In this document: in pieces, positions 25,878 through 38,102 of the stretch
Position numbering within the stretch: the first letter of the stretch is position 1
Layout: each line of letters starts with the position of its first letter
NCBI GenBank assembly: GCA_025677825.1
Contig: JAIXMO010000003.1
Location: 186,001 to 250,000, forward strand
Direction: 5' to 3'
From: Helicostylum pulchrum
Taxonomy: Eukaryota > Mucoromycota > Mucoromycetes > Mucorales > Mucoraceae
DNA: 64,000 nt
Translations under genes and position numbers: made by a program
The notes under the pieces: model-generated
What the model saw: only the letters and a program-made list of their open reading frames with translations
Database searches by the model: none
Told to the model about the DNA's origin: nothing

Positions 25878-28800
25878 ATGAGAACTGAACGAGCGTTTTA
25901 TAAAAAGACTAAAAGCAACTCTATTATTAAACTTGTGCGAGAACGTAAATAACTAGAAAGAGAACCCTTTTTTTTTTTTTTTTTTTACTATTATCTATTA
26001 ACAACAACAACTTTTTTTGTACAGAATATTTACGCACTGACATTCCTTGCTTATCAAAAGCATGTCCATCTCATTGTAATAACGAAGGACCTCATGGACT
26101 TTTAAGTGCAACAGCAGACCATTATATTATTCCTGATAACTCGGTACATAATTTTTTTTTTTTAGAATTAAAATTTATTTTTTTTAAACGTGTTTAATTT
26201 GATAGGTTATTATGCGTTACTTGGAAATTTTAGAGCAAGAAGAAATAACAGGCATTATTTTAAGTCAAACAGTTACTATCAATGTAAACAATAGTTTGAT
26301 ATTCAAATATATACATATTAAATTATCTATTTTAGCTTCAACAACATGATAAGTCGAGAACATATCGTAAACTTCGACAACTTGTAAATGATTCTAGAAG
26401 AAACAGTGTCATGTTTTATAACGAGATATTTGAGCCTACCAAAGTATTAAGACAACCTCAAGAACCAAGTTATAAGCGGGATTGGAGAGCACTTTGTCAA
26501 TTGGCAAACTGGTACGATACGCATTTAAACGGTGAAAAGACCATTATTTTACTTTCAGAGTCCCACCATACCGATCTTGATACTCCTGCCAATATCGTTC
26601 GAATGAATACGAAACAGTACTTGCAAATTTACTACCCTGATAATCTATTATTGCAAAACTTGGTTCAAGTATTGGCTGACGTGGTTTTAGAAGAGGAAGA
26701 GTTTAATAACAAAATTAGATTAGCTTCGAAACATGGTAGCGGTAATCACGATACTGTATCCGGTTATACTGAGGTAAATTATATCTTTGTTATTTATTTT
26801 TTTCGCAAGTGAGAAAAATCTTAATTTTTTTTTTTTTCGTTTCATCTTTTTTAGTATAAATCAATTGAAGAGCTTGAGGTGGGTATTAAGTCTAGTAGAT
26901 ACTTTTCGGGTACTTTACGCTGCAGAAAAGATAGCCGTGATCAAGCCTATGTTCATGGTGGTGGAACACTCGGTAAAGATATTCTGATTATCGGTAATGA
27001 AAATCGTAATCGTGCAGGTAAAAAAAAAAAACAAAACAAAAAAAAACGGATAAATATTTATATCTGTTTATAGTTCATGGCGATATTGTTGTTGTTGATT
27101 TGTTATCTGAAAATAATTGGACGACTGCATCAAGTGAAATTGCGTTTAACAGTAGTAATGCTGAAGATGGTATAAGAAAAAAGATATATAATTAATTTAT
27201 TTAGAAACTAAGATATACATTTTAAAAAAAAGAATCTGAACAAGATAGATTTACAAATGCAGCTGTGCCAAATCAACCTACAGGTCGTGTCATTGGTGTT
27301 CTTAATCGTAATTGGAGATCTTATGTTGCTACACTCCAGGAAGATAGCTCAGAGATAGGCGGGTCGATTCATTTAGCCATCCCATTAGACCCCGTTATCC
27401 CCAAAATAAGAATCCGATACCAGGATGTAAAGTTGATAGAAAATCAACGTATTGTTGTTCGTATTGACAACTGGTAAATACAACATAAAAATGATTTATT
27501 TCTTTTTACTTATTTTTCGTATAGGCCAACTTCATCGCAATACCCTAACGGTCATTTTGTAAGATCGTTAGGCCCGATTCATCAATTGGATACAGAAATC
27601 TCTGCTATTTTAGTCGAACATTCAATTTCGGTATCTCAAGCGAGTCAAGGGTTCAGTCAAGTCTCATTAAATGAAATGCCTATTGATACTCCTGAAAATC
27701 CTTGGAAACCAAATAAGGTATAGAAAACATATATATTTCTTTAACCCGCACCCCCCTAGATTTTAATTTTTTTTTTTTATACATACAGGATGAAATTAAG
27801 AATAGAAGAGATTTAAGAGATTTAATTGTTTTCAGCATTGATCCTCCTAATTGTCAAGATATTGATGGTAATGTGTCATTAAAATACAAAGAGGAAGGGG
27901 GCTGATTTTATTTGTTTTTAAAATAGATGCCTTATCCGTAAAGGAACTTGCAGACGGTAAAATAGAGTTGGGAGTACATATTGCTGATGTGAGTTATTTT
28001 GTAAAAGAAAACTTGATGACTGATCTTGAAGCAAGATCCAGGTAAGGAAAAGTTATTGTATCATCCTTTTTTTTTAAAAAAAATTATTTTATTATGCTAG
28101 AGGTACTACGGTTTATTTAGCTGATAGAAGATTTGATATGTTACCTTCAGTACTTAGTGAAAGAGTATGTTCATTAAGACACAACGTGGACCGTTATTCC
28201 GTCTCTGTTATTTGGACGTTGGATAAAAACTATCAAGTGTTAAATACTTGGTTTGGTAGAACGATTATTAAATCTAGTTGTGAAATGGAATACGAACAAG
28301 CTCAACAATTAATGGACGGAAAATCAGTTGCAACTGGACTAGGTTAGTTAAAATAGTGTGTTGTATGAGTTATTTTTAATGTAGATTTTTTTTTTTTCTT
28401 AGATGCATCATTGTGTAAAAAATTGAAACCATGTGTGACGAAACTTGCTCAAGTGCTTCGTGTGATTAGAGTAAGCATGATTAATTTTATTTTAACCCGT
28501 TTAAACTTCCCGACGTCTATAACTTTATATATGTATTTTAGGATAGGCGTTTGGCAAAAGGTGCATTAGAATTGGAAAGTTCAGAAATCAAGTTCAAAAT
28601 GACAGATCAACATGAAATTACTGATATTAATATCCTTTTTTTTTTTTTACTTTTTACTTTTACTTGACTAATAATCTTTAATACTTTATTTTCCTTAACC
28701 TTTTCTTTACTTCCTAAGGATAGTATGGAAATTCATGGATTGGTTGCAGAGGCTATGATTTTAGCAAACGCATCGGTTGGTAAACGAATTTACGACGGAT

Positions 28801-30249
28801 ATAAAGATGCCGCAATTCTCAGACACCATCCACCTCCGACACAAGGCCAATTTGAAAGATTAGTAAAGGCCGCAAAAAGCAGAGTAAAGTATTTTGAATA
28901 GAAAATATCATCATAATCTAATCTAATCAAAATTTAGGGATTTTCTGTGGATTTCTCATCCAATAAAGCATTAGCTCAATCATTACAACAGATTACAAAC
29001 GGTTGTAAAGATGATCCCGAGATTGCAAAGTTGCTGAAAACAATGGCAACTATAGCTATGAATGAAGCTGGATATATTTCTTCGGGTCATTATCCTGTGA
29101 ATGAATATTACCATTATGGTCTTGCATTGGAATTTTATACCCATTTTACAGTAAGGATTTTTTTTTCTTGTGTATATTATTTGGATACTAACAATGAAAA
29201 AAAAAGTCTCCCATTCGTAGATATGCAGATATAGTAGCACACAGACAGCTTTTGATGTGCGTTGAAGACCCTGTTACAGTTCAGGATACCAAGTTGCGTG
29301 AATCCATCATGTTTAAAGATGGTACCATCTCTGATATATGTGATAATCTCAATTTAAAATCAAGAGAATCCAAGTTTGCTCAAAGGGTAAACTTTTTTTT
29401 TTTATACATGGAAGTTATATTTTAAATACACTAACCAAGAAATATTAGGATTCCACTGAATTGTTTCAAAGTTTATACGTTTTACAACATGTTAGTATAT
29501 ATTAGAAGATTCGTAAGAACAGTAAAAAAAACTAACATTTCTTAATAAAATAGACTTCGGATCAAGTACAATTAATTGAAAGAGGTGTTATTTCAGAAAT
29601 ACGATCAAATGGTTTCTACGTTTTTGTGCCGAGGTTAGTGTGTTCTTGACTTTTTTTAAAAATATATATATATTAATTATACAAATTCTTTTCTAGACTT
29701 GGTTTAAAGGGCCCAGTTTATTTAAAAGAAAAGGACGGAAAGGCAAGTGTTCCATTATCTTTAATTTCTGGAAAGCAATCCACAGGTAAAAAACAAGAAA
29801 GAAAAAAAAAAAAACGCCCGCAAAAAAATAATATTAATTTCTTGTTTTTAAAAAAAAAAGATGATGGTGAAACGATACCAAACTGTGATATTGAAGTAAA
29901 TATGCCTACCAACATTTCGGTCACATCAGCCAACTTGCCGCACCCTATTCAATTCAACCTGTTTGATAACGTACGAGTGTCTCTTAAGCTTCGCAAATCA
30001 CATGCGCATCGACATATGGTGTACATGACGTTAGTTGATTTAGAGCATGTTGAAGTCAATAGCCAACAAAAGCCTCGTATGACAAACTCCGAGATGATTC
30101 ATGCTATTGAAACGTCAGCAAAGTCAGAAGCACCACTACCACCTAAAAAGCCCAGCAGTAAAAAGAAGAAGAAGCAAACTTCCATGTGTGAAATATTAGA
30201 AAAGTTTAGTAAATTATCCGTCATTGAAACTAAATCAAGTGTACAATAA
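25878..30249 (+). CDS. DIS3L-like exosome-associated 3'-5' exoribonuclease
   Basis: This is an RNase II/RNB protein of the RRP44/DIS3 group with about 17 exons. In order: CR3 Cys motif ([12 protein letters not shown]), PIN-like domain ([11 protein letters not shown]...), cold-shock domains ([15 protein letters not shown] and [10 protein letters not shown]), RNB domain with active-site Asp cluster in FSIDPP...DIDDALSV, then [14 protein letters not shown], and a C-terminal S1 domain. The segments LEILE...[29 protein letters not shown] and [12 protein letters not shown] match animal DIS3L (DIS3L1) rather than DIS3. The PIN domain keeps one Asp but has Asn where DIS3 has the catalytic Glu, as expected if the endonuclease site is lost. 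Animal DIS3L is cytoplasmic and degrades mRNA with the exosome. A Lys-rich tail (about 30150-30175) ends the protein. The start ATG at 25878 lies in the first exon, [10 protein letters not shown]. Confidence 0.9.
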
Positions 30250-30343
30250 AAGCCTGATTATATATTTTCTGCTTAGCCTTTTTTTTTTTTTTTTTGTGTT
30301 ACTCACGAGTTTCTATAGTTACTTCTTTTTTTCCCCCTTTCTC

Positions 30344-30442
<99 letters not shown>

Positions 30443-30491
30443 TCTTTTGTTTTTTTGAAAAAAAATTAAATATACTATTTTAACAAAGGAT
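30250..30491. repeat. CT-rich microsatellite upstream of F-box gene
   Basis: A long polypyrimidine tract of CTCTCTTT and CTTT units (about 30338-30447) fills most of the gap between the DIS3L-like stop and the F-box start. It may serve as the promoter or 5' leader of the F-box gene. Confidence 0.75.
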
Positions 30492-31898
30492 ATGGAACGC
30501 AAAGGTTTAATAGATATGTCAACACCCAAATCCAACATTTTTCAACCTACTAGATCGTGGTTAAGAGATACGACTGGAGTTAGTTCAACTATGCATAACG
30601 TTTCCGGTACACCTAAAGAGTCATGGTTTATGAACGGAAACAACCCTTTCAACAAAATCTACAGGGTATTACCACACGTAAGCCGATACCTACCCAGCAA
30701 TGATTTATTGACCTTTGGACTGGTCAACAAAAAATGCCACCGTATTCTTATCATGGACGTCATCTGGCAAGCACCCAATTTTGATAAACTTTCACATATC
30801 CATGACGCACTCTACATGTTTAACCGATTTTTAAATTACCTGCCTGTACTTGACGCCAACAAACTACACTCGGTTCAAACACTGGACGTATCAAATTTGG
30901 AAGAGACATGTTATGACTCTGTCAATACAAACTTCTTCCGCAGCATCGTAACTTATTGTCCTCAATTACAGTCATTAAACTTATCCAACACTCAGTTTTT
31001 CAACTCAAGATCTTTACCCAAGATGGAACTGTGGAGTCTACCTCTGCTTTCAGTTCTGGATTTATCAAATTGTTCTCACGTTACTGATGACATGATTGTG
31101 ACTATAGCAAGAGGTTGTCGACAGTTGACCACAGTAAAATTAGACGGTCTGACCCGTCTTAAAGGAAAGGGTGTAGCAGCACTTGCTGCCGAATGCGATC
31201 AATTAAGCTCAGTATCTGTGCGTAACAATACCTCCATGGACGATCAAGCTTTAGCGGCTTTAGCTAAATTTCGAAACATTCATCTTGCAGAACTAAATAT
31301 CACTGGATGCACCAAACTGACATCGACTGGATTTGAAATGCTGGCACGTTATGCAGCACATTTAACGGTTTTGTCTGTTGCCAAAACCATGTGTCGGTTA
31401 CCGGAGCTGCGTAGATTCGTGTGTCTCAGTCGACGTACCAAGGTGCTGGATATATCAGGGTGCAAACATCTTGCTAACGAACAACAAGAACTGGCAAGGT
31501 GGTTTTGTAAAACGGAGTTTCCGCAGTTGCAAGATGTGACCATGGATGCAGCGACGGCGAATACCATTGTGGATTTCTCTCGCACGCAATTGGTCGATGC
31601 GTATCATCATATACGTCAAATCAAAGAGCTGAGGCTGGTGGGGTTACCACAGCATACTCCGTTTGTGTATCTGAATAAGCTGTTACATATCTTTCCTCAT
31701 GTAAAGTCAATTACGTTCGAAAGAGATTATTTCGAATCGGATTTTATGCTGGGGAGCTATAGAACGCCTTCGCCAGATACAATCGAGTATATTACAGATA
31801 ATAGTTTAAGTAGGTTTAATATGAGGCAGTCGCGTGTGTTTGCTAGGATGGTTCATCAAAGAGAAAGTGATATCGATTGTAATTTAATGAACTGGTAG
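30492..31898 (+). CDS. F-box/leucine-rich-repeat protein
   Basis: A single uninterrupted exon of 468 codons. An F-box-like segment lies at about residues 55-95 (LPHVSRYLPSNDLLTFGLVN, then CHRIL and W). Several AMN1/FBXL-type leucine-rich repeats follow, for example LSVLDLSNCSHVTDDMI, then L-A-E-L-N-I-T-G-C-T-K-L and VLDISGCKHL. Such proteins act as substrate receptors of SCF ubiquitin ligases; the substrate is unknown. Lack of introns contrasts with almost every neighbour, and the 3' half is visibly richer in G and C than its surroundings. An in-frame ATG at 30516 is an alternative start. Confidence 0.85.
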   Translation: MERKGLIDMSTPKSNIFQPTRSWLRDTTGVSSTMHNVSGTPKESWFMNGNNPFNKIYRVLPHVSRYLPSNDLLTFGLVNKKCHRILIMDVIWQAPNFDKLSHIHDALYMFNRFLNYLPVLDANKLHSVQTLDVSNLEETCYDSVNTNFFRSIVTYCPQLQSLNLSNTQFFNSRSLPKMELWSLPLLSVLDLSNCSHVTDDMIVTIARGCRQLTTVKLDGLTRLKGKGVAALAAECDQLSSVSVRNNTSMDDQALAALAKFRNIHLAELNITGCTKLTSTGFEMLARYAAHLTVLSVAKTMCRLPELRRFVCLSRRTKVLDISGCKHLANEQQELARWFCKTEFPQLQDVTMDAATANTIVDFSRTQLVDAYHHIRQIKELRLVGLPQHTPFVYLNKLLHIFPHVKSITFERDYFESDFMLGSYRTPSPDTIEYITDNSLSRFNMRQSRVFARMVHQRESDIDCNLMNW

Positions 31899-33216
31899 TT
31901 TTTAAAAAAATAAATAAAAATTAATTCCTTCCTGGACTGCTTAACCGGGCTTGGGAAGTTGTCACAATTTTTTTTTTTCAGCGATAAATTTTTTTTTCTT
32001 GCGGGTATAAAAATTGGCTAGGGTTTTGAATTACTTTTTTATTTCTTTTCTTTAACAATAGAAGGACTATTTTGGTATGTATTAATGTAAAAAAAAAGGA
32101 TATACATGTAAAAAAAACATAAAAAAAAAGTACGATGTTTATTTGTGAATGATGAAAAACAACTTTGTCTTCATTTAACTTATCGACCATGATGATATAA
32201 ACCGCAGTGCTTCGCTGAGTGCTGTTGATACTTGCCAGTATAACTTCCTGACACATTTATATAATCTGCTTTTTTTTTTTTTTTAATGTATGCCCTTTTT
32301 GTGCTCGTTAAAAAAAGAATTACTTTACTAACATTTTTGTACAGATTTTTTTTATCTAGAAAAAAAAATCTTTCTGGTCTTTGCCCCCTGCTCTAATGGT
32401 TATCAATACGTAAGTAAAAAAAAAAAAATGACCCTTGTCGAAAAAAGGTTTTCTTTTTTTTTCGTGTATAACAGGATGAAAACAATACACATCAAATATA
32501 TAGGAAGAGCCGCCTTAGAGCGCCGTTACGGGATAATTTACTTCTCGAGCGGTTTGCTTGTGCTGAGCAATGTTAAAAAAAAACTGAAAGTTATACTACG
32601 AAAAAAAAAAAATTACCTTTTTCTTTAATGAATTTTGTATAGTTTTCAATGTTCTAACATTTTTTCTTTTTTTCACAGATCTGTAATGGTTCCATTTTAA
32701 TTGTATATATTTGTAAATAATAAAAAAAATATTCTGTAATATAAACCAAAAAGTCTTTTTTTTCTCGTTTATGTGTCATATCAAAATAGTCTTTCTGAGG
32801 GAATAACAACTTTTTTTTGAAAAGAAGGATAAACAAAATTATGTGCATATATGCTTACTCTGTCTAGTTTGACGCAGTAGTTCTGTTAGTAATACATCGT
32901 AGTTGTCTACTACTACTTTCTTTATCATGTATATATTGGTTGTTGTACAACTTGGGAGTCAAAGGTATTACAAGTATTTAATTCAGTCGTGCAAAAAAGA
33001 ACGGTTTTTAACAATGGCAACATGTTTTTTATCCCCTTATTAAAAAAACGTGCAAGTATATAATTTCTGTTTTTTTAAGAAATTTTTATTAATAATAATG
33101 ATTTGAATAGTAAAAAGAAATGAAAGATTATTAGTTTTTTTTTGAGAAGATGTTTGTTTTGTGTGTATAAATGATAATATAAAAGAAAAAATAAAGAAAT
33201 ACAAAAAAAAAGTTAT
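31899..33216. other. Long intergenic region without a supported gene
   Basis: This 1.3-kb AT-rich stretch lies between the convergent F-box and alpha-tubulin genes. Short open runs at 31978-32256, 32428-32628 and 32654-32848 are low complexity and match no family I know. No tRNA-like box was seen. Confidence 0.5.
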
Positions 33217-34903
33217 CTAGTATTCGTCATTTTCTTCCATCTCAGAGTCACCAAGAGAATCAGCACCAACTTCCTCATAATCCTTTTCAAGAGCAGCTAA
33301 ATCTTCACGAGCTTCAGAGAATTCACCTTCTTCCATACCTTCACCAACATACCAATGAACGAAAGCACGCTTGGCGTACATGAGATCGAACTTGTGATCA
33401 AGACGAGCCCAAGCTTCAGCAATAGCAGTAGTGTTGGATAACATACAAACAGCACGTTGAACCTTGGCTAAATCACCACCAGGGACAATAGTAGGGGGTT
33501 GGTTGTTAATACCGACCTTGAAACCAGTAGGACACCAATCAACGAATTGAATAGTACGCTTAGTCTTGATGGCGGAGATGGCAGCATTGGTATCTTTAGG
33601 TACAACATCACCACGGTATAATAAACAACAGGCCATATACTTTCCGTTACGAGGATCACACTTGACCATTTGGTTATTGGGTTCAAAACAAGAGTAAGTG
33701 ATTTCAGGGACAGACATTTGTTCATGGTAAGCTTTAGCAGCGGAAATAATAGGAGCATAAGTGACCAAGGGGAAATGAATACGAGGATAAGGAACCAAAT
33801 TAGTTTGGAACTCGTTTAAATCAACATTGAGAGAACCATCGAAACGAAGAGAAGCAGTGATGGAAGAAACGACTTGAGCAATCAATCTGTTCAAGTTGGA
33901 GTAAGTAGGACGTTCAATATCCAAGTTACGACGACAAATATCATAAATAGCTTCATTATCAACCATGAAAGATACATCAGAATGCTCAAGAGTGGTATGA
34001 GTGGTCAAAATTGAGTTATAAGGTTCAACAACAGATGTAGAAAGTTGAGGTGCAGGGTAAACTGAGAATTCGAGCTTGGACTTTTTACCATAATCAACTG
34101 AAAGACGTTCCATTAAAAGAGAACCGAAACCGGAACCGGTACCTCCACCGAAGGAGTGGAAAACAAGGAAACCTTGAAGACCAGTACAGTTATCAGCCAA
34201 CTTACGAATACGATCTAAGACGTTATCAACCATTTCTTTACCAACAGTATAATGACCACGGGCATAATTGTTTGCAGCATCTTCCTTACCACTGATTAAT
34301 TGTTCTATTGGACAAAAAAAAAAAAGGAGAAAGGGGGAGAAATTAATGTATGGGTCTTTTTTTTTTTTTTTTTTTTTAACTTACCAGGATGGAAGAGTTG
34401 ACGATAGGCACCAGTACGTACTTCATCAATAACGGAAGGTTCTAAATCAACCATAACGGTACGAGGAACATGCTTACCACCTTCAGTTTCAGAAAAGAAG
34501 GTCTCGAATCTATATATACATTTATTTTAGTGATACATGAGAAAAAAAAAATTTCAATATAAAAAAAGAAAAAAAGGAAAAAAAAAAAAGGAAAAAAAAA
34601 AAAAAAAAAAAAAAAGGGAAATAAACTTACGAGTGATCATCAACATGGGTTCCTTCAGGGAAACGACCATCAGGTTGGATGCCATGCTCATGACAATACT
34701 ATAAGAAAGAAAGTCTGTTAGTAAGCTAATCTCTTGTTAAAATGTTAAAATAACTCACCAACTCCCAACAGGCATTACCAATCTGTACACCAGCTTGACC
34801 TAAAAAAATATTCGGGGAATATAATAGTTAGATCTTTATTTCCTTGCCAACTCACTTTTTTAAAAAAAGACTTACCAACGTGAAGTGAAATAATTTCTCT
34901 CAT
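33217..34903 (-). CDS. Alpha-tubulin
   Basis: Full-length alpha-tubulin over five exons (start ATG 34903; last exon runs from about 34303 to 33217). The N-terminus is [18 protein letters not shown]. The GTP-binding GGGTGSG loop, the alpha-type autoinhibitory segment [28 protein letters not shown] and a terminal Tyr (ENDEY) are present. The luminal loop after HGIQPDG reads [12 protein letters not shown], which is two residues shorter than in animals and has no Lys at the usual acetylation position 40. The first four exons are small, a common arrangement in fungal tubulin genes. The protein polymerises with beta-tubulin into microtubules. The terminal Tyr would be a substrate for detyrosination in organisms that have that cycle. 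Confidence 0.97.
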
Positions 34904-36229
34904 ATTTTATATGTTTTTCTTTCTTGGGTGTTTAAAAGAGTTTAAATTTTGGTAAAAGCTAAGGTACCAAAAAACTCGAATGAAAAAAAAAAATTAAAGA
35001 AGAAAAAAGGAAAATAAAAAAAAGAAAAAAATTGTCTGTGATCATTGCTTTTTTTTTTTTTTTTTTTGATAGCACGCGCTTTTTTTTTTCAGATACATAT
35101 AAAAAAAAGAACGCGTCACTATTTTTTTTTGTTTTTTTTTTGTTTATTTGTTTTAAGCAATTACTGTTTCTTTTTGTGAAAAAAAAAAAGATACATTTAT
35201 AAAAGAACTTTCATGCAAATTAAAATAACAATTGTTTAAACAAGATATGTAACGCAAATTCCTTTCTTGTTATATCGGGGAAACAAAATTATAAACTATT
35301 CTTGGGAAGGATCTTCCCCCTTTTTAGTCGCAAGGGGCTGGAAATAAACTTTTATCAGCACTAGTTTCTTTTTTGTGTAATCAAAGGGGGACTCTTACTT
35401 TTTATAGAACCCCACATGTACATGACGCCAATTCAGCTATTATCTCTCTTCAAAAAATCTACATTACACGTAAAACACATTTTTTATTTTTAAAACCCAC
35501 GTGCGTACCTTCACCAAAGAAAAACACGTTAATTCTCAAATCCTTGGTAAAAAAAAACTTTTTAAAGTTGCATATATCCATAAAGAGAGCGTGATTATCA
35601 ATGATACTACAGACACTTCTTTTTGTTCCAGCTCCAATTTACAACAAATGGTTCAAAGTTACAGTCCTAAAGTTCCCCAGGCCTGTTATCACCTGTTTAA
35701 ATATTTGTATATATGATCCAATTGTACCATACTTATAACTCTTTACCAGTAGACATCCTCCCATTCCTGAAAGTGTACTTGGTAGCTTCTATGTGATATA
35801 TTCTTTTTTTTAATTAAATAAAAAACGACGGATATATTTCGCCACACGTTTTTTTGACAAGTTACTTCTTTTTTTTTTTTTTTCAAAAAAGCTATTCCGT
35901 GGAAACTTTCCCGATTCAGTAGCCATAAACACTCTCACCAAACATTCCGATAAAGAAGAGGGGAATGATACCGTCCCTTTTTACGCAAAAAAACTTTTTA
36001 TTAAAACTAAACGTTTAAAATATTCTGTATTTATATTAAATAATATTATATTTCATTATGATAACTACAATCAAGTGTCTGTAATTTCTTGTACTTTGTA
36101 TTAGACAAGAAAGTGCTATAAATAAAAACGGAATTTCGATTCCCACACCAAAAAAAAAAAAAGATATAATTGATGGAACAAATCATTTCTTAATTTGGTT
36201 GCAAAGATCGTATAATTATCATTGGAATT
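34904..36229. other. Alpha-tubulin upstream region with MCB-like site
   Basis: The tubulin promoter region is dominated by poly-A and poly-T runs. An ACGCGT hexamer lies at 35111-35116, about 210 bp upstream of the tubulin ATG; in yeast this MCB element drives G1/S genes. Open runs at 35373-35716 show no family match. Confidence 0.4.
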
Positions 36230-37524
36230 TCAGTAACTTTTTTTTTTCTGTAAAAAACTTACGTATAAAAACGCAAATACGTCGTAAACGGATATTAATT
36301 GAATCTTATCTTCAAAGGCGCATGGGATCAACGCTGAGCTACATTCAACAACTTTAAAAATATTCTTATCCTTTAACGAGCACTTGATTAAAGTTAACTT
36401 CGTTTCGATAATATGGATATAATATCCATGTGCCAGTTTGACCGTGTTAATGCTTGTATTGGGAAGCCTGCGCATGATATTCTTCAAAGCACCAGTAGCA
36501 CTTTTAATAGAATATTCAAGTAAATGACTGATATCAGCAGCAGCTTTTAATCTGTGTAAACGGGATTAGGTATCTTCTCTTATTAACAGCATAAGATAAT
36601 TTAGTTTTTACCCAAAAGACTTGATAATCATGCAAGGGGAACTTTTTTTTTTTGCCGCTGGTACCTATGCGTCGTAGCACATTTTTCTTGGGTAGCAAAA
36701 ATACTTGCCGCGGACTCGTTATGATTTTTTCTTTGACATCTAAATTTGAACTTTGAAGTTAACTTCAGTATCAATTTACATATAACAAGTGCTTACCGGG
36801 TGAAAGACATTAAAGCCGTGATATTGCTAAAGTATTTGACTACTGGAACAATGGACTCAGCGTACATTGTTCTTTCGTCATTAACCGGGGTCGGTGTTAT
36901 TCTCATTGAATTGATAATGAAACCAACTCGTGAGTATTTCATTAAAAGATTGAACTTATGTTTACCACAATCCAAAGCAGAAACATCATTTAGTGCCTTT
37001 TCTTTTGTAATATTCATAAACTTATTGAATAAAGCAATAGACGACTCTATTGATTGTAGATTTTTGTTTTGTCTGTGATTGGTTTGTAAGTTTTTGATTT
37101 GACGTTTATTTCTATTGGTGTTCGTTTTCCTTCATCTGAACCTGTATCCTAAAATAAAACGGCTTTCATGCTGGCAGCCCTTTGAAGACCTTCCAGAAGG
37201 GCTGCAGCCAGACTTTCATTCTGACCAATTTTTTTTATCGCAGTGTAGCGAAGGTCTAAAAACTTGGTTAAACAGTTGTAGTATAGCATAGTAAAACCTA
37301 CCATAAATCGGTAAAATTTATGACCATTGCAATCCCAAGCTGCAACACCTTTCAATGCATTTTATTTTTCCGTCTTCTGTTCTCAATATCCCAATTTCCA
37401 CAGTCAGAGAGAAAAGGATATTCTGCCATACCCAAAGCATTTCTTGCCGACGTAGTTTTGCGACGCTTTGGTTTCCGCGTGCCCTTACTGTGATAAAATA
37501 GGAAAAGCGGAAATATCGATACAC
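36230..37524 (-). pseudogene. Decayed accessory gene of unknown lineage-specific family
   Basis: On the minus strand several partial open frames follow each other in consistent order but different frames (37524-37318, 37355-37149, 37017-36793, 36540-36230). The last piece, about 100 codons, is the best preserved, with segments LPNTSINTVKLAHGYYIH and VECSSALIPCAFEDK. The text looks like ordinary protein rather than random translation. Stops and frameshifts separate the pieces. I cannot name the family. Two of the pieces each contain a D-C-x-x-H-K-F motif. Confidence 0.35.
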
Positions 37525-37999
37525 ATTCTGAGTATGTGTTCCGCAGAAGAAGAGAAAAAACGTGATGTATTTTTTTTTATTTTTTGGAGAAACCTGGATA
37601 CACGATCTATTTACACGGTCGATAAAAAAAAAAAAGTGCGTACTTTCACTGTGTTGGGTAAAGGTGTGCTTTTAACTTTGAGCGAGTTAACTATACGCGT
37701 TTGTAAAAAAAAAAAAGAAAGAAGAATAATATGAAATATAAGTCTCTTTTTAAAAAAATTTGTACGCATATCATAATTCAAGATACTGACTCGTATAAAA
37801 AATCATTATTAAAAAGAAAAAGAAAGAGAAATTATTTACTGTTAAATAAATAAATGATAAAACGAAACAAATATTTAATCAGCTTTTAATCGCGTAACGT
37901 CGTTGTTTATTATCAATGTATTATCATACTATGACGCCAAAAAAGAGTGCTTCTAGTTTACATTACGGGCTTAAAAAAAAGTGACCTTTTTTTCAATTT

Positions 38000-38025
38000 A
38001 CGCGTTTTTGGCGCAGCGCGCGAAA
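38000..38025. promoter_or_regulatory. MCB and paired E2F-type sites in the RPA1 promoter
   Basis: ACGCGT (38000-38005) is followed by TTTGGCGC (38007-38014) and GCGCGAAA (38018-38025). The last two are E2F/DP consensus half-sites (TTTSSCGC) in opposite orientation with a 3-bp gap. The cluster sits 78-103 bp before the RPA1 start codon. RPA1 is a classic S-phase gene in other eukaryotes. Confidence 0.6.
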
Positions 38026-38102
38026 AATAAACCTTTCAAAACAATAAAAAAAAAATTGCGACTATTTTCTTTACTTCTTTTTTTTTAACAGCAACCAAAA
38101 AT

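Noticed and set aside
30224..30538. Ser/Phe/Leu-rich and Arg/Lys/Glu-rich open frames on both strands
   Set aside because: They are translations of the CT-rich microsatellite, not genes.
32380..32410. Possible small RNA gene near a C-rich segment
   Set aside because: The short C-rich stretch has no flanking structure that I can recognise as a tRNA or snRNA.
34050..34295. 81-codon open frame on the plus strand
   Set aside because: Antisense shadow of alpha-tubulin coding sequence.
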